From Candidatus Effluviviaceae Genus I sp. (lineage in GTDB: Bacteria; Joyebacterota; Joyebacteria; Joyebacterales; Joyebacteraceae), in the NCBI GenBank assembly GCA_016867725.1, contig VGIX01000004.1, forward strand, positions 42,133 through 106,132: DNA of 64,000 bases, written 5' to 3'. The notes below the pieces were generated by a model that was not told where the DNA came from, ran no database searches, and worked only from the letters and a program-made list of their open reading frames with translations. Shown in pieces: positions 36,751 to 45,502 of the stretch (positions are counted from its first letter, which is position 1; each line of letters opens with the position of its first letter). The translations under genes were made by a program, and so were the position numbers.

Positions 36751-37749
36751 ATGATGCGTCTTGCCCTCGTCGCGGTACTGATGGCGGCCCTGGTCTGCTA
36801 CGCCGGGGCGGCGGTGCGCACGGTCACGCCCCAGAGCGATCCGTACCCGACCATCCAGTCCGCCATGCTCGTCTCGGCTCCCGGGGACACCGTCGTGCTC
36901 TCCCCCGGCACGTACCGCGATGTCGAGAGGTTCAACACGTCGATCGGCCTGCGGACCGCCGTCTGCAAGCTCGCGAGCGGGGTGACGCTCCGCGGCATGA
37001 ACAGCGCCAACTGCGTCATCGACCACACGGCCACGGAGATCGGCATCCTCTGCGCGAACATCACCGGTGGCGCCATCAGGAACCTCACGGTCAGGGGAGG
37101 CATCGGCAGGGACTCCGGACGGCAGGACGACGGCGACGGCCGCGGCCTCGTGGCGGGGATCATGTGTCTGGAGAACGCAAGCCCGACGATCGAGCGCGTG
37201 CGCATGGCCGAGAGCGCCACGGGGATCGTCGTGCGCGGGGGCTGCGCGCCGGTCATCAGGTCGTGCATCATCGCCAGGGGCAGCCACCACGGGATCTACA
37301 TCTTCATGAACGGCTCCTCGCCGGTCGTCATCGATCACACGACCATCGTGCAGAACTTCGACGCGGGCGTGTACGTCTTCGCCGGCTCGGCGGCGATCTC
37401 GAGCAGCTGCATCACGCACAGCGGCAAGCCCGGCGTGTACTCATACGAGTGCCTGCCGTCGGTCACGTACTCCAACGTGTTCCAGAACGGCCGCACGCTT
37501 CCGGTGCCCGTGGAGTACGGCGGGTGGATCACAGATCAGACAGGGCAGAACGGGAACATCTCCCTGGAGCCCTTCTACTGCGACTTCACGGGGGCCCTCG
37601 GATACGACTACAGCGTGTGTATCGACTCACCGAACGTGGGCAGTGGAGAGGGCGGCACGAACATCGGGGCGCGCGGGGGCACCTGCACGCAGTGCGTGTC
37701 GCCGGTGACCCGCGCGACGTGGGGTGCGATCAAGGCACTCTACAGGTAG
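36751..37749 (+). CDS. secreted right-handed beta-helix (PbH1-repeat) protein with a short WGxIKxLYR C-terminal tail
   Basis: A 332-residue exported protein with signal peptide (about 1-20). The body is a parallel beta-helix: TIQSAMLVSAPGDTVVLSPG, LRGMNSANCVIDHTATEIG, IMCLENASPTIERVRM, IRSCIIARGSHHGIYIFM, IDHTTIVQNFDAGVYVFAG and ISSSCITHSGKPGVYSYE. Such folds usually bind or process polysaccharide; no catalytic set is recognisable. The C-terminus ends TRATWGAIKALYR after a Cys-containing stretch (CTQCVSP), which looks like a short tag and not part of the helix. The strong GAGGAGG and two adjacent ATGs (36751, 36754) allow either start; 36754 has better spacing. Own promoter upstream, convergent gene downstream. 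Confidence 0.82.
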   Translation: MMRLALVAVLMAALVCYAGAAVRTVTPQSDPYPTIQSAMLVSAPGDTVVLSPGTYRDVERFNTSIGLRTAVCKLASGVTLRGMNSANCVIDHTATEIGILCANITGGAIRNLTVRGGIGRDSGRQDDGDGRGLVAGIMCLENASPTIERVRMAESATGIVVRGGCAPVIRSCIIARGSHHGIYIFMNGSSPVVIDHTTIVQNFDAGVYVFAGSAAISSSCITHSGKPGVYSYECLPSVTYSNVFQNGRTLPVPVEYGGWITDQTGQNGNISLEPFYCDFTGALGYDYSVCIDSPNVGSGEGGTNIGARGGTCTQCVSPVTRATWGAIKALYR

Positions 37750-37775
37750 GCGGCAGCTTCATCTCCGCGGACATG

Positions 37776-37807
37776 CGATGCCCCGTCGGCGCGTCGGCGG
37801 GGCATCG
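37776..37807 (+). terminator. strong hairpin between two convergent genes, probable bidirectional terminator
   Basis: CGATGCCCCG (37776-37785) pairs perfectly with CGGGGCATCG (37798-37807), and the stem can extend inward through C-G and wobble pairs. It sits 27 bases after the beta-helix stop and 27 bases before the end of the opposing gene, where a terminator for both is expected. No U-tract follows on either strand, so termination may need Rho or be weak. Confidence 0.65.
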
Positions 37808-37833
37808 TCGTGTCCGGCCGAGGAGGGCCGGTG

Positions 37834-40176
37834 TCACGCGCGGGCGGGGCGGGTCACCGCCACGGACAGAAGCAGCGCGGCGACCGCGGCCGCGTTCAGA
37901 AGCGACAGCGAGAGCATCGCGCGCCAGAGGCCGAGAAGCGGCAGGAGCATCACGCCGGTGACGAGCGCCCCCGCGGCCGCGCCGAGCAGATCGGCTCCGT
38001 AGAGGCGGCTGCCTGTTCGGGCGGCCCCTCCCTCCGTCGCGAGGATCCTCCCGGCGACCGGGAAGAGCATGCCCGCGAGGACCGCCGAGCCGACGACCGC
38101 GAGCGGGATGATCGCGGAGCCGAGTGCGGCCAGGCCCGGCGGCAGAGCGGCGGCGCCCTGGACGGCGGCGGCGACGCCCAGCGGGGCTGCGGCAAGCCCG
38201 CCCGCGATCGCGAGCGCGGCGCGCGGTCCCGCGCCGCGTTCGGCGGAGCGGCCGCCGAGCCAGCCGCCGAACGCCAGGCCGCCCATGAATGCCCCGACGA
38301 TCACGGCGATCCTGTGGTACACGGACCCGTACAGGCTCTGAACGGCCACGAGCGCGGCGATCTCGAGACCGATCTCCGCCAGCCCGGCGACCGCCACGGC
38401 CGCCGGAAGCGCCGTCCTGAGCCCGAGGCCACCGCCGCGCCGCCGCAGCGCGAGCGCTCCGAGAGCGACCGCGAGGGCGGCCGCGACCGCCGCGACGTGC
38501 GGCATCGTCACGGCGCGCCTTGCCGCGGCGAACGGGTTCGGACCCCGCGAGAGACGCTGCGTCCACAGCACGAGCGTCAGGTAGGTGCAGGCGGGGGAGA
38601 GGTCGGTGTTGATCGGAGCGTCCTCGGCGGCGACCCGCTCCTCGAGATAGGCCACGCGCTCAGGACTCAGGCGATCGTCGAGGTAGTAGCTCCGGACGTA
38701 CGCCACGTCGAGCCTTCGGCCCTCGATCCTGGACGCGAGGGTCGTCGCGTCCACGGAGAGGAAGTCCGGCGCGTCGGAAGCGACGATGTGGCACGGGTCG
38801 CCGGGGAGGAGCCGCACCTCCGCGAAGACGCTCGCCAGCGTCCCCCGCACGCATGCTAGGAGCGCCGCCTGCTCCGGCCCCACGTAGTCCTCCGACGAGG
38901 AGAGCGTGAACGCGGCCACACCGCCTGGGGAAAGCGCCTTCCGGACCTCCCGCATGAACTCCTGCGTGTAGAACCTGTTCATCTGGGCCGTGGTCGGGTC
39001 CGGCACGTTGACGATGACGGCGTCGTACGTCTCCGCCGGCGCGCGCTTCACGAAGAAGCGCGCGTCCGCGTAGTGCACGGTCACCCTCGGGTCGTCGAGC
39101 GCGGCGGTCATGGCGGTCCCGAACGCGCGCCTTGCGGCCTCGATGAGAGCCGGGTCCAGCTCGACGCAGTCGACGCGGCGCACCGTCGGGTGCTTGAGCG
39201 CTTCCTGCGCACCGCCGCCGAGCGCGCCGCCCAGCAGCAGGACGGACTCGGGGCGCGGATGCTGGAGAAGCGGGATGTGCACGGTCTCCTCGGCCGCGAG
39301 GCGGTCGGGCACCGACGCCGCGAGCACTCCGTTCTCGAAGAGGCTCTTCTGGCTTCCGCGCTCCGTGGCGACGATGAGCCCGTACCGCGAGTGCGCGTGG
39401 AGGACGACGCCCGCGTCCCGCCAGGCTGCCGCCGTGAGCCCGTCCTCCAGGAAGCCCCCGACGCGCGCCGTGCTTCCGAGAACGGCCACGGCTGCCGCGG
39501 CGACGAGCGGGACGATCCGCCGCCGTGGAGTCCCCGGCGACGCGAACGAGAGGGCGGCGATCGCTCCCGCGCACGCGAGCGCCGCGGCGAGGAAGGCGAT
39601 CTGAAGCGGGGCCAACCGGTCGAAGAGCGCCAGGCTGATGATGAGCCCGGCGGCGACGGCTCCCACGGCCTCGAGAACGTACACGCGCGACATGGCCCGT
39701 CCCGCGTTCGGCTCCCAGCGGGACGACGAGGCCACGGCGAGCGCGAACGCGACGCCGGAGAGCGCCGTGAACGGCCCGACCGCCGCCGCCGTGGCCGTGA
39801 TGAGCGGGCCGACGCCCGCGAGCTCCCCGGGCAGAGTGCCCATGGCGGCCCTTGCGAGCCGGGCCGTGGCGACGGACACGGGCACGAGCGCTCCGAGGGC
39901 CGCGAGGGCCCACGCGAGCGCGCTGACGGGGTTCCGGGTTCGTCTCGCCGCGACGCCGCCGAGCAGGCAGCCGCAGCCGGTGACGGCAAGCCACATGGCC
40001 AGCCCCGCGGCGATGGAGATCTCGCTGCCCTGCCACAGCACGAGGAGCTCGCGCAGGAGGAGCGCCTGCGCGGCGAGCGTGACGCAACCCATGAGAAGGA
40101 AGACCGGCCCGAGCGTCGCCGCGGCGCGGTCGGGCGGGCGAGGCGCGGGGGGCGTGCGTGTGGCTGGGGAAGGCAT
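37834..40176 (-). CDS. membrane-embedded spermidine-synthase-like protein (TM domain, SpeE-like domain, TM domain)
   Basis: The only gene on the - strand: 780 residues with about seven N-terminal TM helices, a soluble spermidine-synthase-like domain at about 250-510, and several C-terminal TM helices. The soluble part has YGLIVATERGSQKSLFENG, VHIPLLQHPRPESVLLLGG, VDCVELDPALIEAARR and VNVPDPTTAQMNRFYTQEF. The usual GGGDGG loop reads GGALGGGA, and the catalytic Asp region reads VNVPDP, so normal aminopropyl transfer is doubtful. Related membrane SpeE-like proteins are common in FCB and Planctomycetes genomes, with unknown substrates. It is divergent from the GT9 gene at 40421 and convergent with the beta-helix gene. 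Confidence 0.88.
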   Translation of the reverse strand: MPSPATRTPPAPRPPDRAAATLGPVFLLMGCVTLAAQALLLRELLVLWQGSEISIAAGLAMWLAVTGCGCLLGGVAARRTRNPVSALAWALAALGALVPVSVATARLARAAMGTLPGELAGVGPLITATAAAVGPFTALSGVAFALAVASSSRWEPNAGRAMSRVYVLEAVGAVAAGLIISLALFDRLAPLQIAFLAAALACAGAIAALSFASPGTPRRRIVPLVAAAAVAVLGSTARVGGFLEDGLTAAAWRDAGVVLHAHSRYGLIVATERGSQKSLFENGVLAASVPDRLAAEETVHIPLLQHPRPESVLLLGGALGGGAQEALKHPTVRRVDCVELDPALIEAARRAFGTAMTAALDDPRVTVHYADARFFVKRAPAETYDAVIVNVPDPTTAQMNRFYTQEFMREVRKALSPGGVAAFTLSSSEDYVGPEQAALLACVRGTLASVFAEVRLLPGDPCHIVASDAPDFLSVDATTLASRIEGRRLDVAYVRSYYLDDRLSPERVAYLEERVAAEDAPINTDLSPACTYLTLVLWTQRLSRGPNPFAAARRAVTMPHVAAVAAALAVALGALALRRRGGGLGLRTALPAAVAVAGLAEIGLEIAALVAVQSLYGSVYHRIAVIVGAFMGGLAFGGWLGGRSAERGAGPRAALAIAGGLAAAPLGVAAAVQGAAALPPGLAALGSAIIPLAVVGSAVLAGMLFPVAGRILATEGGAARTGSRLYGADLLGAAAGALVTGVMLLPLLGLWRAMLSLSLLNAAAVAALLLSVAVTRPARA

Positions 40177-40270
40177 CGTGACAGGAGTCTACCAGACGGC
40201 GGCCGGTCGCTCGACCGAGGAACGGTGGGCGCTCAGGCGGAGGAACGGCCGCGGCGGCGGGAGAAAGCGT

Positions 40271-40300
40271 TTGACACTGCCTCCGGCGGTCTGCTAGCCT
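40271..40300 (+). promoter_or_regulatory. predicted sigma70-type promoter for the LPS-core gene block
   Basis: TTGACA (40271-40276) and TAGCCT (40295-40300) are separated by 18 bases, with TGC directly before the -10. It is the only strong candidate in the 240-bp divergent gap and would drive the GT9-msbA-heptosyltransferase run. No - strand promoter is obvious in the same gap. Confidence 0.62.
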
Positions 40301-40420
40301 CCGGGCCGAAGCGGCTCCCGCGGGCCGCGCCCACCGACGGGCGGGCGTGGGTGTCGACGCGGGGCGCCTGAACCCATGCGGGCGCCCGTCGAGGCCGCCC
40401 GCCAGCGCAGGATCTGGAGC

Positions 40421-41560
40421 ATGGCAGGGAGCGGATCAAGCGAGCGCGCAACGCCGCGAACGGCAGCGCCCGCGCCGCGAGCGGCGGAGTCCGGGTCGTC
40501 CTGGCTCGGCCGCCTGGCCGCCTGGTACCTGCGCAGGTTCAGGCCGTCCGAGCCCATCTCCTTCGGCGAGACCTTCAGCTCGGCCGAGCGGATCCTCGTG
40601 ATGCCCGAGGAGGGTGTCACCGGCGCGCTCTTCGCGATGCCGACGATCCAGGCGCTCAGGCGGGGCTTCCCGAGGGGCAAGATCGCCGCGCTCGTTCGCG
40701 AGGAGGACAAGGACCTCCTCGAGGGCGTCGGCGGCCTCGACCGTGTCCTGGGCTACGACCTCCGCAAGGGCGTCCGTCGGTTTTCCGAGTTCATGTCGCT
40801 CGCGAACCTCGTGCGGTCGTACCGCTTCGACCTCGCGATCATCCTGGACCAACAGTTCAGCCTCGAGCGCGTCCTGCTCTGCTACCTCACCGGCGCCAAG
40901 ATCCGCGCGGGGCTTCAGAGCCGCGAGAGCCATCCCTTCCTCAACCTCGAGGTCAGCAGGAACATCCCCGGCAAGGTCCGCGCGCAGCTCGGCATTGAGA
41001 TCGCGCGCGTCATGGGCATCGACGTCTCGGGGCTCCGGCTGTCGTGGAGCGTCCCGGAGCGGGAACGACGCCTCGCGGAGCAGCTCGTGCACTTCCGGAA
41101 GCCGAGCGAGGACGAACTGCTCGTGGGCTTCGATCCGGCTCCCGGCCGCGGCGGCACGCAGATGGCGATCGCGCAGCAGGCGCGGCTCCTCGACAAGCTC
41201 TGCTCGGACTACCGCGCGCGTGCCATTCTCCTCACGCCGCCGGAGCACCACGAGTGCGCCGGGGCTCTCGAGTCCATGCTCTCCCGCGAGCCGATCGTGG
41301 TGCAGCAGCGGCGGATGCGCGACGTCGTGAGCCTGCTTGCCCAGTGCGACCTCTTCGTGGCGGGCAACACGGACCTCGTCTACTTCGCGGTGGCGCTCGG
41401 CATCCCGACGGTGTCGCTCATGACCCCGGAGGACTCGGCGGCCGCGGCGCTGCCGCAGTCCGACCGGCTCGAGGTCGTGACGCTCGTGCCGGGCGAGCGG
41501 TTTCCCATCGAGGAGTTCATCGAGCGGACCCAGGCGGTGCTCCTCGCGAGCGCTCGCTAG
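40421..41560 (+). CDS. divergent GT9-family (heptosyltransferase-like) glycosyltransferase
   Basis: About 379 residues with the two-Rossmann GT9 plan: ILVMPEEGVTGALFAMPTIQ, YRFDLAIILDQQFSLERV, ELLVGFDPAPGRGGTQMA and the C-terminal acceptor/donor loop. The family signature that usually reads GNDSGPMH..A..G.PtvalFGPT here reads GNTDLVYFAVALGIPTVSLM, so it is a distant member and its sugar cannot be predicted. I chose ATG 40421 because AGGA lies eight bases upstream; ATG 40376 in the same frame would add 15 residues but lacks a ribosome-binding site. It is first in the core-assembly block after the promoter at 40271 and is followed by msbA. Confidence 0.8.
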   Translation: MAGSGSSERATPRTAAPAPRAAESGSSWLGRLAAWYLRRFRPSEPISFGETFSSAERILVMPEEGVTGALFAMPTIQALRRGFPRGKIAALVREEDKDLLEGVGGLDRVLGYDLRKGVRRFSEFMSLANLVRSYRFDLAIILDQQFSLERVLLCYLTGAKIRAGLQSRESHPFLNLEVSRNIPGKVRAQLGIEIARVMGIDVSGLRLSWSVPERERRLAEQLVHFRKPSEDELLVGFDPAPGRGGTQMAIAQQARLLDKLCSDYRARAILLTPPEHHECAGALESMLSREPIVVQQRRMRDVVSLLAQCDLFVAGNTDLVYFAVALGIPTVSLMTPEDSAAAALPQSDRLEVVTLVPGERFPIEEFIERTQAVLLASAR

Positions 41561-41569
41561 GGCGCGGCC

Positions 41570-43447
41570 ATGCGAACCTTCCTCAGGCTCCTGAGCTGTG
41601 TGAGACCCTCCTGGCGCCGCCTCGTGGCGGCGCTCGTGTGCATGGCGGTCTTCGCGCTTCTGAGCAGCGTCTCCCTCGGCATGATCGTCCCCTTCGTCAA
41701 CGTGCTCTTCGAGCGCGGGGAGCTCGTCGGCGCGGCTCCGGGCGGGAACGCGGGGATGACGGTCGCCGGCGTCAGGGACGCGCTGCGGGCGTGGCTCCTC
41801 TCGTTCTTCGCGTCGGACACGGCGGCGGGTTCGCTGGGCAGGATGTGCGTCGCCTTCCTCGTCGTGTTCCTCGTCAAGTCGATCTTCGGCTACCTTCAGA
41901 GCTTCCTGATGATCACCGTGGAGCAGCGCGTCATCAGGGACCTCAGGGACCGCCTCTTCGAGCACCTGTGCCGGCTCTCGCTGTCGTTCTTCCACGGAAA
42001 GCGGACGGGCCTTCTCATCTCGCGCGTCACGAACGACGTCACGCTCGTGAAGGGAGCCCTCGTCGCGAGCTTCGCGAACCTGTTCCGCGAGGGGCTTCTC
42101 GCCCTTCTCTATCTGGGCATCGCGGTCTGGATCAGCTGGAAGCTCTCGCTCATCACGTTCGTCGTGCTCCCGCCCATCCTCTTCCTCATCGTGCGCGTGG
42201 GGCAGCGCCTGAAGAAGCGCAGCGCCCGGATCCAGGAGAAGATGGCCGACATCACGGCGACGCTCCAGGAGTCCATCACGGGCGCCCGCGTCGTGAGGGC
42301 GTTCGGCATGGAGGGGCACGAGCAACGCCGGTTCTCGCGGCACACGCTCGAGTACTTCCGGACCTTCGTACGCATGGAGCTCCTCGGGACTCTCGCCGGG
42401 CCGCTCACGGAGTACCTGGGCGTCATCGGCGTCGTGGTCGTCATCTGGTACGGCGGGCGGCAGGTGCTGCTCGACGGCAGCGTGTCCCCGGACTGGTTCC
42501 TCATCTTCCTCGCGGCCACGCTGTCCACGATGCAGCCGCTCAAGAAGCTCTCCCACGCGAACAACGAGCTGCAGGTCGGCCTCGCCGCCGCCGCGCGCGT
42601 GTTCTCCCTGCTCGACACGCCCCCCTCGGTCGTGTCGAGACCGGGCGCGCCGGCGCTCGACGCGTTCCGCGACCGCATCGAGTACCGCGGCGTGCGGTTC
42701 CGCTACGACACGGGGGACGAGGTGCTGCGGGGCATCGACCTGACGATCGCGCGGGGGCAGATCGTCGCGATCGTCGGCGCGAGCGGGGCGGGGAAGTCCA
42801 CACTGCTCGATCTCCTGCCGCGGTTCTACGATCCCACGGCCGGCTCGGTCGCGATCGACGGACATGACCTCAGGGACCTCGACGTGGCGTCCGTGCGCCG
42901 ACTCATGGGCGTCGTGACCCAGGAGACCATCCTCTTCAACGACACGGCGCGAAACAACATCGCCTACGGCCTCGAGGACGCGAGCCGCGAGGACGTCGTC
43001 GCCGCCGCGCGGGCCGCCAACGCGCACGCGTTCATCGAGGCGCTGCCGAGCGGCTACGAGACGCCGGTGGGGGAGCGCGGCACGCGCCTCTCGGGCGGGG
43101 AGCGCCAGCGGATCGCGATCGCGCGCGCCATCCTCAAGAACCCGCCGATCCTCATCCTCGACGAGGCGACGTCCTCGCTGGACACCGAGTCCGAGCGACT
43201 CGTCCAGGAGGCCGTCGAACGCCTGCTTCGGGGGCGCACCGTGCTGGTGATCGCGCACCGGCTCTCCACCGTCAGGAACGCCGACCGCATCGTCGTCCTG
43301 GAGAAGGGCGTCGTCACCGAGGAAGGGACGCACGAGGAGCTCATGAGGCTGGGAGGGACGTATCGCTTCCTCTACGACATCCAGTTCCGGGACAGGCCCG
43401 TCGAGCCCGGCCCGCCGTCCGAGGGCGGCCGGGCGGGGGGCGCCTGA
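41570..43447 (+). CDS. msbA: MsbA-like lipid A/LPS exporting ABC transporter (fused permease and ATPase)
   Basis: A 625-residue half-transporter that would flip core-lipid A across the inner membrane. Six TM helices occupy the first 330 residues, including the family segment SRVTNDVTLVKGALVASFAN. The nucleotide-binding domain has Walker A VGASGAGKSTLLDLLPRFYD (about 400), Q-loop VTQETILFNDTARNNIAYG, signature RLSGGERQRIAIARAILKNP, Walker B ILILDEATSSLDTESE and switch His in AHRLSTVRNAD. The position between glycosyltransferases of the core cluster supports LPS export over multidrug transport. The C-terminal tail is Gly/Pro-rich, and the stop lies in the ambiguous region before the next gene. 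Confidence 0.9.
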   Translation: MRTFLRLLSCVRPSWRRLVAALVCMAVFALLSSVSLGMIVPFVNVLFERGELVGAAPGGNAGMTVAGVRDALRAWLLSFFASDTAAGSLGRMCVAFLVVFLVKSIFGYLQSFLMITVEQRVIRDLRDRLFEHLCRLSLSFFHGKRTGLLISRVTNDVTLVKGALVASFANLFREGLLALLYLGIAVWISWKLSLITFVVLPPILFLIVRVGQRLKKRSARIQEKMADITATLQESITGARVVRAFGMEGHEQRRFSRHTLEYFRTFVRMELLGTLAGPLTEYLGVIGVVVVIWYGGRQVLLDGSVSPDWFLIFLAATLSTMQPLKKLSHANNELQVGLAAAARVFSLLDTPPSVVSRPGAPALDAFRDRIEYRGVRFRYDTGDEVLRGIDLTIARGQIVAIVGASGAGKSTLLDLLPRFYDPTAGSVAIDGHDLRDLDVASVRRLMGVVTQETILFNDTARNNIAYGLEDASREDVVAAARAANAHAFIEALPSGYETPVGERGTRLSGGERQRIAIARAILKNPPILILDEATSSLDTESERLVQEAVERLLRGRTVLVIAHRLSTVRNADRIVVLEKGVVTEEGTHEELMRLGGTYRFLYDIQFRDRPVEPGPPSEGGRAGGA

Positions 43448-43460
43448 CCGCGTCCTCGTC

Positions 43461-44471
43461 GTGCGCCTGAGCTCCCTCGGCGACATCGTCCTCACGGAGC
43501 CCGTGGTCGCCGCGCTCCACGGAGCCGACCCCCGGCGCGAGATCGGCTTCGCCGTCAAGGCGGAGTTCCGCGATCTTGTCGCCGGCGACCCGCGCGTCTC
43601 CGCCGTTCACGCCCTTCGGGGCAGCGCGATCGGCGACCTCGCGGCGCTCTGCGGCGACGTGCGCCGGAGGCGCTACTCCGCCGTGATCGACCTCCACGCG
43701 AACGCGAGGAGCGCGGTGATCGCGCGCTCGTCCGGGGCGCCGCTCGTCAGCGTGTACCGCAAGCGGGAACCGGCCGAGTGGTGGCGCGTCCGCGTCGCGC
43801 GCAGGCCGTTCCGCGCGTCGGCGAGGACGGTGGACCGCTACCTGGCGGCGCTTCGGCGGCTCGGCATCGCGGCGGTCCCCGCGCGACCGCGGCTCCACAT
43901 GCCTCCCGGGCAGGAGGAGTGGGCGGACGGCTTCCTGGCTGGGCGCGGTCTTCGGGCGCGCGACTTCGTGGCGATGGCCCCCGGGGCGGTGTGGGCCACG
44001 AAGCGGTGGCCCGCAGAGCGCTACGGGGAGGTCGTTCGCGAGCTCTTCCTGAGCACGGGTCTGCCGACGGCGCTCGTGGGAAGCGCGTCCGAGCGAGGGG
44101 CGTGCGACGCCGTGATCGAGGCGGCCGGGGCGTCGTCGAAGGCGACGAACGCGGCGGGCGAGGCGACGCTCGGCGGGACCGTCGCGGCGATCTCGCAGGC
44201 GGCGCTCTTCGTGGGGAACGACAGCGGGCTCACGCACGCCGCGGTGGCGCTCGGGGTGCCGACCGTCGCGCTCTTCGGTCCGACCGACCCGGGGCAGTTC
44301 GACTTCGAGGGGCACGCGGTGGTCTACGCCGACCTCGCCTGCAGCGCGTGCTCGTTCTTCGGCGGCGAGCGGTGCCCGCTCGGTCACTGGGACTGCATGC
44401 GGCTCATCACGCCGGACGCCGTCCTCGCGTCCGCGCGAGGCGTTCTGGCGCGCGCGGGAGGGCCGCGGTGA
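43461..44471 (+). CDS. GT9-family lipopolysaccharide heptosyltransferase with uncertain start
   Basis: About 336 residues of a typical heptosyltransferase: RLSSLGDIVLTEPVVAALHG, YSAVIDLHANARSAVIARSS, MAPGAVWATKRWPAERYGEV and the donor-site GNDSGLTHAAVALGVPTVAL, followed by FGPTDPGQF. A late cysteine cluster (CSACSFFGGERCPLGHWDCM) has C-x2-C-x7-C-x6-C spacing. The start is odd: GTG 43461 is the first ATG/GTG/TTG after an in-frame stop at 43344-43346, yet homologues begin five or six residues earlier with a beta strand, and the preceding codons do encode RVLVV. A rare start codon or an indel in the G-run at 43435-43440 would explain this. The stop overlaps the next gene. Confidence 0.85.
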   Translation: MRLSSLGDIVLTEPVVAALHGADPRREIGFAVKAEFRDLVAGDPRVSAVHALRGSAIGDLAALCGDVRRRRYSAVIDLHANARSAVIARSSGAPLVSVYRKREPAEWWRVRVARRPFRASARTVDRYLAALRRLGIAAVPARPRLHMPPGQEEWADGFLAGRGLRARDFVAMAPGAVWATKRWPAERYGEVVRELFLSTGLPTALVGSASERGACDAVIEAAGASSKATNAAGEATLGGTVAAISQAALFVGNDSGLTHAAVALGVPTVALFGPTDPGQFDFEGHAVVYADLACSACSFFGGERCPLGHWDCMRLITPDAVLASARGVLARAGGPR

Positions 44472-45502
44472 GGTGCATCGTCATCCAGACGGCCTTCCTC
44501 GGCGACGCGCTCCTGACGCTTCCGCTCCTCGATCTCCTCAGGCGGTCGCCCGCCATCGAGTGGGTGGGTGTTCTCGCGGCGCCCGCCGGCGCGGAGGTCG
44601 TGAGACTCGCGGCCGCGGCGGACCGTGTCATCGAGTGGGACAAGCGCGCGGGTCGCGGGCCGGCCGGGACGGCGCGCGTCGTGCGCGCGCTGCGCGAGTG
44701 CCGCGCGGACGCGGCGCTCGTCCCGCACCGCTCGTTCCGGAGCGCGCTTCTTCCTCTTCTCGCGGGCGTTCGCACGCGGGTGGGGTTCGACGAGAGCGGA
44801 GGTCGCCTGCTTCTCACGGAGACGGTCCGCTACCGGGAGCGGGCGCACGAGGTCGAGAGGATCGCGATCCTCGCGGCGCGCGTGGGCGTCGAGGTTCCGG
44901 GCGGCCGCGTGCCGTACGCGCTCCGCGCGCGGAGCGAGGACCGGGACGCCGTTGAGCGGTTCCTCGGTGGCGCCGACGTCGGGCCGAGCACGCCGCTCCT
45001 CCTTGTCGCGCCGGGGAGCCGGTGGGCGACCAAACGGTGGCTCCCGGAGCGGTTCGCCGCGGCGGCGCGGGCGCTCGCCCGCGACCTCGGCGCCGCGATC
45101 GCGATCGCCGGCGGCCCGGGCGACGCCGCCCCGGGCCGCGCGGTCGCCGCCGCGCTTCCGGAGCCGCCCGTGGATGCCGTCGGGCGGCTGAGCGTCGGGG
45201 AGTGGATCGCGATCACCGAGCGGGCGGCGATCGTCCTGTCCAACGACTCGGCCGCGGCGCACGCGGCGGCGGGCCTGGGGACGCCGGTCGTCGCGGTGTT
45301 CGGACCGACCGTGCCCGCGATGGGGTTCTCGCCGTACTCGGACCGGGCCGCCGTGCTCGGAGCCGGCGTGGACTGCAGGCCGTGCGGACGGCACGGTCAT
45401 GCCGTGTGTCCGCTCGGGCACCACGCGTGCATGACGGAGATCTCGGCGGACGCCGTTCTGGCCGCCGCCCGGGGGCTCCTCGCCGGGAGTCGGCCCTCAT
45501 GA
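44468..45502 (+). CDS. GT9-family heptosyltransferase (WaaF-like)
   Basis: A 344-residue ADP-heptose:LPS heptosyltransferase-like protein. It begins RCIVIQTAFLGDALLTLPLL, the canonical GT9 start, then DAALVPHRSFRSALLPLLAG, VAPGSRWATKRWLPERFAAA and the donor site SNDSAAAHAAAGLGTPVVAV followed by FGPTVPAMGFSPYSD, which resembles the WaaF subgroup. It shares the cysteine cluster of its neighbour (CRPCGRHGHAVCPLGHHACM, same C-x2-C-x7-C-x6-C spacing). The GTG start overlaps the preceding stop by four bases and its TGA overlaps the next ATG. Heptose is supported by gmhB further along the cluster. Confidence 0.88.
   Translation: MRCIVIQTAFLGDALLTLPLLDLLRRSPAIEWVGVLAAPAGAEVVRLAAAADRVIEWDKRAGRGPAGTARVVRALRECRADAALVPHRSFRSALLPLLAGVRTRVGFDESGGRLLLTETVRYRERAHEVERIAILAARVGVEVPGGRVPYALRARSEDRDAVERFLGGADVGPSTPLLLVAPGSRWATKRWLPERFAAAARALARDLGAAIAIAGGPGDAAPGRAVAAALPEPPVDAVGRLSVGEWIAITERAAIVLSNDSAAAHAAAGLGTPVVAVFGPTVPAMGFSPYSDRAAVLGAGVDCRPCGRHGHAVCPLGHHACMTEISADAVLAAARGLLAGSRPS

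Noticed and set aside
37776..37807. A classic intrinsic terminator
   Set aside because: The hairpin is strong but no U-tract follows on either strand; I kept it only as a probable terminator with reduced confidence.
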